From the NCBI GenBank assembly GCA_004431415.1, contig QPMI01000350.1:1-45405 (forward strand): 45,405 nt of DNA. The letters run 5' to 3'. Of the stretch, positions 30,988 to 39,512 are shown one piece after another (the stretch's first letter is position 1; every line of letters begins with the position of its first letter). The position numbers and the translations under genes are program-made. The DNA is from Cyanophora paradoxa (lineage: Eukaryota > Glaucocystophyceae > Cyanophorales > Cyanophoraceae). The notes beneath the pieces were generated by a model. That model searched no databases. It was not told where the DNA came from and saw nothing but the letters and a program-made list of their open reading frames with translations.

Positions 30988-32823
30988 CTACAGTCGCGGG
31001 GCGAGGCCGGCGGCGTGGATGCGGGGCGCGGACGTGTAGGCATCGGGGCGGGCGTGTTCCATCACCGGCATGCTGGCCCGCAGCTGCCGCGCCCGCGCGC
31101 GCGAGCTCCCGGATCAGTGCCGGACGTCGAGCAGGGGCGCACGCAAGGAGGGCGGCGCCGGCGGGGCGCGCGTGCCTGGGCGAGGGCGTCGAAGTCGATG
31201 TCGGCGGTGGCGACGCCCTCGCCCTGAAGGTCGACCAGGACACGGCCCCACGGGTCCACCACCTGCACCGGCGCGCCTCAGGGTCCGACGTCGACGGCGC
31301 TCGGCCTGCGCCCGCGGGGCTTGGCGAACCATGGCATGGCCCCACGACTCCCGCGTTGCGCTGTGCCGCCCACCCTGCACCCCGATCGCGCGGGGCGCCC
31401 GGCCGTGAGCGCCCGAGGAGCTCGAGCGCATGAGGAGGAGTGCACCTGCGCGGCGGCGATCACGTACACCTGGTTCTCGATGGCGCGCGCCCGCAAGAGC
31501 GTCTGCGGCCCCGTGAGGCGGCGAAAGGCTGCCGCGGGGAGCCGGCGCGGGCCTCCCAGTGCGCCTCGCCCGTCTTGCGGGTGAACGCCTGCGCACCAGC
31601 CGGTCGGGGGCGGCACCGCATGGCCCCGCGCCGCGGGCCGGTGGGCCGGCCGCACCGAGGGGACGAGGACGACGTGGGCGCCGGCGCGGCGGAGGGCCTG
31701 CGGGGCGGCCCGGGCGTAGGCGTGGGCGGGCGCGGGCGGGGCCGGCGGGGCGGGGCGGGCGGGCACGGCGTAGAGGGCCGGGAAGCGGAGATCGTAGCAG
31801 ACGGATAGTCCGAGGCGGCCCGCCGGAGAGTCCGCCAGCACCAGCTGCCCCGCGGCCGCCGGGTCAGCCGGGCACCGCAGCGCCTGGGTGGTGCGGGGCG
31901 GGGCGGGCCTCGGAGCCGGGCGTGCGCTTCTTGCTCTCGAAGAGGTCGGTCAGGGGACAGTCAAAGAGGTGTATCTTTCGGTACGATGCTGCGCCCCGCT
32001 CGCCCCGCGGCGCGCGGCGGGCGGCGGGCGGCGGGCGGCGGGCGGCGGGGCGGGGCGGGGCGCGCCGACGACGGCGCCGGCGTCGTCCACAAGCACGTGC
32101 GCGTTGTACGGCCGCTGCAGGCGCCGCGTTGTACGTCAAATGCTCTCGCCGGCGGGCTGTCAGGCGGGGCTGCGGCACCGCGGGGTCCGGCGAAGTCTCC
32201 GGGAAGCCTGCGGGTGGGGCGGGGCAGGCCGCTCACGGGCGGCGCAGCCGGGGGCGTGGCGGGCCGGGGGCGGGCGGGCCTCCCAGGGAGAGCCAGAGGC
32301 GGTGCTGGGCCGCAAGGTCCCGGTACCTGCCCGCGGCTCTCGCGGCGGGGCGCGGCGGGGCGGGGCGGGGCGAAGGCGGACCGTCGGAGGAGCGGCCCGT
32401 CCAGAGCCTCCGAGAAGGCGGCGCGCGGGGGCGCTGAGGGGTCCGCCGCGCGGCCCTCCTCGTCGCCTGCGCGGGCTTCTGCTTCCCGGGGGACCGCTGG
32501 ACGCGTGCAGCGACCGGTTGCGCACCGCCCATCCTCGAGAAGTTCTGCGCGTGCACGGCAGCGGGGTCGCCGCGGGACGCAGAAAGAGGCGAAACAGGCG
32601 CGCACCTCGGGCAAGCACAGGAGCTGGGCGCCCTTCTCCTTCGCCTCCGCGCAGAAGCGCTTCACCACCTGCGCCCCCGCAACTCACGGCGTCTGCAGAG
32701 CGAGCGGAGCACCTCGTTGGATAGCACCTCATAGTTCTTGTCCATGTCCGGTGTACCACACAGCTGGGCCACCGCCACGCGGACCTTGGCCGCGGCCGGG
32801 GCGGGTGTAGAATTCGAAGCCAT
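30988..32823 (-). CDS. NIT1: NIT1-type nitrilase superfamily amidase (deaminated glutathione amidase)
   Basis: Carbon-nitrogen hydrolase; NIT1 hydrolyses deaminated glutathione as metabolite repair. Start ATG 32821-32823 (MASNSTPAPAAAKVRVAVAQ). Catalytic Glu is in LLCLPENFSRMGGDEEGR. Then follow SEALDGPLLARYRDLAAQHR, LWLSLGGGFPETSPDP and PYNAHVLVDDAGAVV. Catalytic Lys is in SYRKIHLFDCPLTD. Catalytic Cys is in LGLSVCYDLRFPALYAV. Then come HWETLLRARAIENQVYVIAA, SWGHAMVVDPWGRVLVDLQG and LRASMPVMEHARPDAYTSAP, stop TAG 30988-30990. At least five introns need GC donors (GCCCGC, GCGCGC, GCACGC) to keep this order in frame, and one seems to be 25 nt long. The complete catalytic triad indicates an active enzyme. 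Confidence 0.92.
31884..31908 (-). other. candidate 25-nt GC-AG intron in NIT1
   Basis: Minus-strand exon FESKKRTPGSE is followed by GCCCGCCCCG...CACCCAG and then ALRCPADPAAAGQLVLADSP. Removing the 25 nt restores the family frame up to GLSVCYDLRFP; reading through gives an early stop. Borders are the usual GAG/GCCCGC and CCCAG/GCG. A simple frameshift is the alternative. Confidence 0.6.
32005..32060. repeat. GGGCGGC 7-bp tandem repeats in NIT1 intron
   Basis: Four to five tandem GGGCGGC units run into GGGGC repeats, inside the intron before the SYRKIHLFD exon. Confidence 0.75.
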
Positions 32824-33126
32824 CCGGATCCGCGGCGATCGCGGCTGGGAGCAGTGCAAAGGTCCTCGCACTGGTCCGAATAGCGAATGCGCTCGTCCAA
32901 ATCCGGGCAGACGTCCCCGCACGGTCACTTCGATTCGGCGCGTCAGCTATATCACATCGACGGCGGCGCGCGGAGTCGAGCGCACCAATAAACGCAGCCA
33001 GGTCGGATCTCTCGAACGGGAACAGGAGCGGGGCTGGTCGCAGCCGACGCAGCGCTCTTGGGGGATACAGGTTTCCGAAGCTGAAGTCAAACGCGGAGCG
33101 GCCGCAGCCTCCTCCAGCCTCCAGCG
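32824..33126. promoter_or_regulatory. divergent promoter region, NIT1 / ATPAF2
   Basis: 303 bp lie between the start codons, with lower GC than the genes. No gene is present. A minus-strand open frame continues upstream of the NIT1 ATG, but only to a GTG, so ATG 32823 was kept. Confidence 0.5.
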
Positions 33127-34465
33127 ATGCTTGCCAGGCATCTGCTGGCCGCGCAGGTGGCCCGCTCGGCCGCGCGCGCCGTCGAGGGGAGCGCGGCGGT
33201 TCGGGCGCTTGCGGCGCCGGCACCCCGCGCGCTGCCGGTACGCCGTGAAAGCCAGCTCCTCGTCCGATCCCTCCTCAGCACTGCAGCGGCGAACGAGTCC
33301 GCGCCGGCGAAGGGCGTCGTGAACACCGATCGCGGTTCGCCGCCTGCCGTGGCACCCCGCCTGCCCGCTCCGCCGACGCGCGTGCAGTGCGCGCGGACGG
33401 CGGGACGAGGCGGTTCTTCAAGGGCGTCACAGTGGAAGAGGGCGCGCACGGGGAAGCGCCGTCGTACCTTGTGAAGCTGGACGGGCGCTCCATCCGGACG
33501 CCGAAGAAGCACACGCTCGCGCTCCCGACGCGAGCGCTCGCCATGGCGATCGCCATGGAGTGGGAATCTCAGACGGAGCGGGTCCGGCCCGTCTCCATGC
33601 CCCTGGTCCGTTGGGGCGGCGCCGGGGCGGCGGCGGCGGCGGCGCGTGATCGGGGGCGGCGGCGGCGGGGCAGATGTCGCTGGCAGCGACGACGGTAGAC
33701 CACGTGGCGTACGAGCGCGAGCGGATGGTCATGAACATGATCCGCTTCCTCGGCACCGACGCCACCTGGTGCGCTCCCGCCCGCCCCACCGCCCCCCCCC
33801 CCCCCCCGCCCCGCCCCGCCCCCCGCGCCGAGCGCGAGGGCGCAGCGTGCGGGCGACGGGGCCGGCGGAGCTCGTGCGAGCGCAGGCGGCGGCGCTGGAC
33901 CCCTCGTCGACTGGTTCAACCGCGAGTTCGGCGTCCCCCTCAGCGTCTCCCACGGTGCGGCGCCGCCCGCCCGGGGGCTCCCGCGCGCCGGGGCCGCTGA
34001 GCTGGGGCGGCGGCGGGGGCAGGGCTCTTCGCGGATGACCACCCGGCGGAGCTCGTGGAGCGCGTCGCGCGGCACCTCCGCTCCCTCGACGACTGGAACC
34101 TCGCCGTGCCGCCCGCCCCCCCAGCCGCCTCCCGCCGCGGCCGGGGCGAGCGGGCGGGCGGGCAGGGCCTGGAGGCGCTGACGGCGGGGGCGAAGTCGCT
34201 GGTGGTGGCGCTGGCGGTGCGGGCGGGGGCGCTGGGGATCCCCGAGGCGGTGGCGGCGGCGCGCGTCGACGAGGAGCACCAGCTCGCCGACTGGGGCCTC
34301 GTGGAGGGCAACCACGACGTCGACCGGCGCGCCCCCTGCTGCCTGCTTCCCCCGCGCCGGCGCCCCCTGCGCTGATGAGTCGCCCTCCTCCGCAACCGCA
34401 GGGTCGACATGGCCTCGCGCCTCGCCTCCGCTGCCCTCTTCCTCCGCCTCCTCCGGCCCCTCTGA
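33127..34465 (+). CDS. ATPAF2: ATP12 / ATPAF2 mitochondrial F1-ATPase assembly factor, with probable 1-base frameshift
   Basis: Chaperone for the F1 alpha subunit in the mitochondrial matrix. The N terminus MLARHLLAAQVARSAARAVE is an Arg/Ala-rich presequence. Then come TRRFFKGVTVEEG, PSYLVKLDGRSIRTPKKHTL, MAIAMEWESQTERVRPVSMP, ATTVDHVAYERERMVMNMIR, VRATGPAELVRAQAAALDP / LVDWFNREFGVPLSVSH, DHPAELVERVARHLRSLDDW, AGAKSLVVALAVRAGALGIP, DEEHQLADWGLVEGNHDVDR and the final LASAALFLRLLRPL, TGA 34463-34465. Between ALDP and LVDWF (33898-33905) the frame shifts: GACCCCTCGTCG has four C where five are expected. This may be a sequence error, polymorphism or decay. The first intron appears to use a GC donor. 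Confidence 0.88.
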
Positions 34466-34642
34466 CCGCCCCGGGCCCCGCCGGCCCCCGCCGCGTGCGC
34501 GATCTAGTGGAGACGTACTACGGTATCGCGATCGTCATTTGATTGTTGTGATTTGCCAGTAGGGTTCCTGAGGAGAGCTTATGGCGAATGCACACTCTGA
34601 GCATTGATGGGGCTGGTTGGACTCGTTGACTCTGAAATCGAC
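34466..34642. other. convergent 3' intergenic, ATPAF2 / proline-rich frame
   Basis: 177 bp, AT-richer at 34530-34640. It carries no gene; probably 3' UTR sequence of one or both neighbours. Confidence 0.4.
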
Positions 34643-35756
34643 CTACTGCCACTGAGGGCGCGTCGGATCGAGCTGCCGTGGAGGCAGGGGCGGCGCGGGT
34701 GGGAGCTCGAGGGGCCAGGGGCCGGGCGCGAAGGGGGCGGCCGCCCCGTGCGCGCCCACGGGCGCAGGTGCCGGGGCGGGTGCGGCGTTGGCAGGGCCAG
34801 GCCAGGGGCGGGGCAAGGGGCGCGGGCGCGAGGCTGCCGACGGGCGCGCGAGGGAGCGGACGGGGCCGGAGCCCGGGCGCGGGGCGATGCGCTTGAAGGC
34901 AGGGTTGCCAGCGGGCTGGGCGGCGTTGGCAGCGGGTTGCGCCGGCTGCACCTGCCGCCCCGTGGCTCGGGACGCGCCAGGGTTCGAGACGAGGGCCGGG
35001 GCTGCGGCGCCAGGGTTTGGCTGAGAAGCAGGGGCGTCGGGTTTCGGGAAGGGGACCGACACGCCAGGATTGGGGAAGGGGGCCGGGCCGCCGAGGTTTG
35101 GGAACGGGGCAGGGGCGCCGGGGTCTCGGTAAGGGCCCAAGGGGCCTGTAGCCACCTGAGCACCGGGAATAGGGAGCGGAGTCGGGGCGGGGTTGCCGGG
35201 GTGCGGGTAAGGGGGCGGGGCGGAGGCAGCTGGGTAAGGCGGCGGTGCGCCGGAGTTTGAGAAGGGGGCCGGGGGGGCGAGGAGGAAGAGGGGGCCCGGG
35301 CCCGGGCCGCCGGGGCCGCCAGGAGCCGCGGAGAGGTTGAGGGCGGAAAGAGGAGGCGGGGCGCCCTGGGGGGGGTGCTGGGCGGGGGCCCGGGGCTGGC
35401 CCGCGGGGCCCGGGGCGCGGGGGAGCAGCCCGGCCCACGCGGGGTACCCCGTTGCCTCGAGGACGTACAGCGGCTGCGGGGCCTCCTGCTGGGGGGGCGG
35501 GGGGGGTAGAAGTTGCCATTGCCCTGCCCGGCGGCGGCTATGGGGAAGGGGCCCGGGGCAAAGCCGGCCTCGGGTAGGAGGGCGAGAGGGGGGCCCGGGG
35601 CGGGGCCGGGGCGGGAGGGGGCACGGGGCGGGGGGGAGCAGGCAGGGGTCCACGGCGGGGCTCGGCGGCTGCGAGGGCGGGCGGCACCCGCGGGGGAGCT
35701 CCCCGCCACGCTGGCCGCCTCACCGCCCGCAGCCCCTGCCGCGCGGCGTCGGCGAC

Positions 35757-35787
<31 letters not shown>

Positions 35788-35879
35788 GTCTAGCCACTGC
35801 TCCGCCCCCGAGGCTACGGAGCGCTCTAGCGGATAGATGTGTTCGGGATGCGGACGCCCGCTACGCGCAGGCTTGATTA
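34643..35879 (-). CDS. proline/alanine-rich protein or C-terminal extension of the upstream gene
   Basis: Minus-strand frame rich in Pro, Ala and Gly. It has tandem variants of NPGAPAPFPN and PNPGVSVPFPKPDA, a less biased segment QPLYVLEATGYPAWAGLLPR, and a stop at 34643-34645. No ATG is evident in frame. The open frame PLERSVASGAEQWLDAPPPP near 35770-35830 extends back towards the preceding gene, so this may be its proline-rich C-terminal tail joined by splicing. A frame change at a C-rich run near 35495-35515 is unresolved. No known domain. Coding status is moderate. Confidence 0.4.
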
Positions 35880-38107
35880 CTATTTGGAGCGCACCTCGAC
35901 CTGTGCGAGCGGCGCCGGCAGCTCGAGGTGGGCGGGCCGGCCGCCTGCCGCTGCGCCATGGGCGGGGCGAGGCCGAAGAAGTTCTGCGGGAGGGGGTCAG
36001 CCGCGGGGCGGGGCGGGCGGGGCGGGGGCGGGCGGCGGGGCGCGGCGGACGTCGGCGGGGCGGGGAGCGGGGCGATGCGTCGGGGCTCGCGGCGGATGCG
36101 GATGCGGAGGCGGAGGCGGTGCTGCGGCGGCGGCGCTTGAGGGTCCCCGAGCAGCTCGACGCGCTCTCCGGGCTGCTCGCCCCGCCCCGACTCGCGGTCC
36201 AGCCTGCCGGCCCCGTCGGGCGCGGCCAGCGGCACGGCGCGGCGCGGCGCGGGGCGGGCGGGGCGGCGCGGGGCGCGGCGCTCGCTCGCCTGGCGGCCTC
36301 GAGCTGCGCCCGAAGCTCGGCGATCGCGGCGTCCTTCTCCGCCAGCTTCTTCAGCGCGTCCTCCTGGACTGCGGGCCCCGGCGTCAGGGGCCCAGGGCGG
36401 CGCGAGCGGGCCCCGGCGGGCGGGCGGGCGGCGGGGGCTCACTGCTCCACAGCATCGCGTAAAGGCCCTCCTCGAGGGGCTCCGCGGCAGCGCGCTGCTC
36501 CGCCCCGGCCCCGCCCCCGCCTTGCCTCCGCCCTCGTCATCGCCCTCGCCCTCGCCCTCGCCCTCGCCCTCGGCGTCGGGGCGGGGCTCGGCGGGGGGCG
36601 CCCCCGCGCGGCAGGCGAGGGCGCCGACGCTGGCGAGGCCGGCGGCGGGGCCCCAGGGGGCAGCCGCCTGCCGGAGCCGCTCCAGGAGACCCTGGAAGCT
36701 CCGCAGCAGGATGCGCGCGATCCACGACCGGTACACTGCGCCCGTCCCGCTTGAGCCGCCCCAGCCGAGAGCGGACCGACCCCGGCTCGGCGCGCACCGT
36801 TCCGGGTGTAGCGGTAGACTGCGGGGCCGGCGCGGGGGGCGGGGCGGTAAGAGGGGGCGGGGCTGGCGGGGGCGGCGGGGCGGGGCCGGGGGGCGCACCG
36901 AGGGAGTTGAAGTTCATCCAGCCCTCGTGGCAGCCCTTGCAGAGGAAGGTGACGAGCACCGCCCGCCGCTCCCCGAAGCGGTCCCGCTGGCTCGCCACCT
37001 CCCGCACCCTGCCCCCGCCCCCGTCGCCCCCCGCCCACTCCCCCGGGGGGGGCGCGCAAGGGTGGCCGCACCAGTACGCGGACCAGGGGAGCTCGCGACT
37101 GACGAGGCGGGCGCTGCCCGGGGGCACGCGGACGCCGAGCTGGGGGAGGCAGAGGCGCGGCGCGCTGGTGCGGACGAGGAGCGCTCCGGCCCCCGCCGGC
37201 CCCCGAAAGAGCCCGTCCAGCGTCCAGAACTCCGCCAGGATGAACCGCCCGACGCCCTCGTACACCGCCCGCACCAGCGTCGTGTCTGGCCCCCCGCCGC
37301 CCCCCGCCCGCTCAGCTGCGCGCCCCCACGCCGCGCCGCGCGCGGCGACGGCGCACTCTCGGCGATCTTGACGTCGACCGCCTCCTCCTGGATGTTGTGC
37401 GGGTCCTGCCGGCAAGCTCGCGCGTCAGGGCCCCGCGGCGGCGGCGGGTGGAGGGGGCGGGGCGCGCCCAGTCGCGGGCGCCGGGGCGGAGGAAGGAGAG
37501 GACGGCGTCGACGTCGAGGCCGAGCTCGGGGGGAACCTGCGCCCCGCCGCCCCGCCCGCTCGCGCCGCCCCCGCCCCGCCCCGCCCCGCGCCCCCGCTCG
37601 CCTGCGCCTCAAAGCGGCAGTAGAAGTAGTCCCCTCGTTCGTGTCCCGCGTCTGCGCGAGGCGGGGCGCTCGGCGCCGGCCGGGGAGGCGCCGCGGCGGG
37701 GCGGGCGCCGGCCGGCAGCGCACGTGGACTTGGACGTGGCGGTCGGAGATCTGCTCGCACGTCCACTCGCGCGTGCCCGTCGGCGAGGAGCACGTCTGCA
37801 GGGCCGCCTGGAAGGCCTGCGCGGCGTCGGCCGGCGCGCGCGGGCGGGGGGGCGGGGGGGGGGGGGGGGGGGGGGGCGCCGGCGCCGGCCGCACCCGATC
37901 GAGGGAGTCGCGGCAAACGAGGCGGGCCGACTCGGCGCCGGCCGGCTCGGCGAGCTCGACGGGAGGGAGCTCGGGGAGGGAGGGGACGTCGGGAGGCGGC
38001 GCGTTGGGGAGAGTAGCTCCAGGAGCCTCCAGCATCGCCTCCAGCAGCAGGCTCGAGTCCAGCGGGGACCACGCCGCGTCCCCTCCCCCCAAATCCATAT
38101 CCTCCAT
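35880..38107 (-). CDS. START-like domain protein with C-terminal coiled coil (tentative)
   Basis: Start ATG 38105-38107 (MEDMDLGGGDAAWSPLDSSL). A proline-rich stretch is followed by REWTCEQISDRHVQVHV, GDYFYCRFEAQ, VPPELGLDVDAVLSFLRPGA and DPHNIQEEAVDVKIAES. Then come VYEGVGRFILAEFWTLDGLF, RLCLPQLGVRVPPGSARLVS and AVLVTFLCKGCHEGWMNFNS. The order of beta strands and helices, and the W..DP...V...E followed by RDF-like and GW-N blocks, resemble a START/Bet v1 lipid-binding fold; this is inference, not a firm match. After an EGEGEGEGEG repeat (36541-36575) comes a coiled coil, EDALKKLAEKDAAIAELRAQ. A possible end is QVEVRSK with TAG 35880-35882. A 23-G run (37854-37876) complicates the N-terminal part. 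The next frame downstream may belong to the same gene. Confidence 0.5.
37854..37876. repeat. poly-G tract (poly-Pro or intron on minus strand)
   Basis: A run of 23 G on the plus strand. On the minus strand it would encode poly-proline after VRPAPAPPPP, or be part of an intron. Confidence 0.9.
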
Positions 38108-39512
38108 GTGCGCGCACGCTCCTCAGATCTAGATGGCCGCTATACGCGCGCAGCTGTTGCAGCCATCGCCTGAGTGGCCGGGCGCCGGCGGTGCGGTGTT
38201 TTGAGTGAGCGCTGAGCTAACGTGGACGGGTGAAGGCGTCCATGCATATGCAGCCCGGCCGCGACGGGAGCTCGGGAGCCGCGACGAGGTCCGATTCACC
38301 GACGCCGAGTCAATCGGTTGCCGCTGCACATGTACCGAAGTACACCGAAGCGAGCGCAAAATCACGCGTCGCTGTCGATCCGATATGCGAGCAGCTCTGT
38401 ACGTGAGTAACGTGACTCGGCGAACTTCAGAGCGCTCAGTGCTCAGTGCTCACTGCTCTCTGCCCGCGGCGCTCGGAGCTTCGGACTACTTAGTAGTATC
38501 CGTAGTACGTAGCCGGCCGCCGGGCGCTTAAACTGGCGCTACTAGCTAGCGGGCACTAGGCCAGCGCTGCGCATGCGCATGCGCGCGTGAGCTCTAGCCT
38601 GATCTCCCGTCTGGAGTTCTCCGGCGCAGGCCACGCGGTACGGCTGCTCCCTGCTCCGCCGGCCAGCCTGGGCCAGACTGTGCGTGTACCCCGCCATCCC
38701 ACAGCCAATTTAATTAGCATGCGCACAATTCGATCCTGTTTAAAATATACCATATATATTTAGAGAATAATTTGTAGTTGCGCATATATATATGCTGATG
38801 CATGAATTAATGTTAACCGCGGTGTGGTTATCATACACGCTTTTCATTTCATGCCTTCCGTGTTCGAATCGCCCTGCGATGAGAATCACGCCTTCGAATC
38901 CCGCCCGTTCCACATAATTCCGATCGATCATGCCCCACCTTGCCTGTATACGCCCCCACAGTGCTGGAGTAGACTAGAGGCTGTGGCCGGTAATTCAAAA
39001 AAAAAAAAAGTTAACGATTGATTATATAATTAACACGCACGCATGCACAGTACGTACTCGCGCGCGAGTCACAATTATATTGCAAATATACGTACTGCAT
39101 ATATATATGTGATCCCGAATTAATGTCAACAAATATATATATATCCATCTATGGTGTTTAATTTAGTCCTCTATTGACGCGTTTCGATCCCTGCGATCGA
39201 TCAGCTTTAAATTCGGCGGGCGCCGGCCCGGGGGGTACATGCAAACCGTAGCTATACCACTCCTGAATAAACGTTTAAGTTGTTAATGTTAATTCAGTAA
39301 ATGAATTGCACATGCGGCGCCGGCATGCCCGTGTGATCATCATGATTGATCATGCATGACCGAGTCAGACCGACATTGACCGTCACATGCGCTGAGGCTT
39401 TAATTTTGCGCGCGGCGAATTTGCGCTCGATCAGACATTCATCGAGTCGAGGGGGCCGCCGCGAACTCCGGGATAGATCTAGGGCGGTAGTAGAGGCTAG
39501 AAGCAAGGCTAG
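38108..39512. other. 1.4-kb intergenic with AT-rich island
   Basis: No gene is recognised. Bases 38108-38540 are mixed sequence, including the promoter of the START-like gene (CAGATCTAGATGG sits 20 bp upstream of its ATG). Bases 38700-39430 are strikingly AT-rich, with TA-repeats, an A13 run (38997-39009) and a repeated block. The last 80 bases lead into the NUP107 3' end. Confidence 0.6.
38782..39130 (+). repeat. pair of diverged direct repeats in the AT-rich island
   Basis: Copy 1 (38782-38817) and copy 2 (39097-39130) share GCATATATATATG at the left and GAATTAATGTYAAC at the right, with a different short middle. They are about 315 bp apart and flank the A13 run. They could be terminal direct repeats of a small element or a simple duplication. 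Confidence 0.55.

Noticed and set aside
38860-38915. Two TTCGAATC motifs resembling tRNA B-boxes
   Set aside because: Flanking bases do not form T-stems, and no D or anticodon arm is found.
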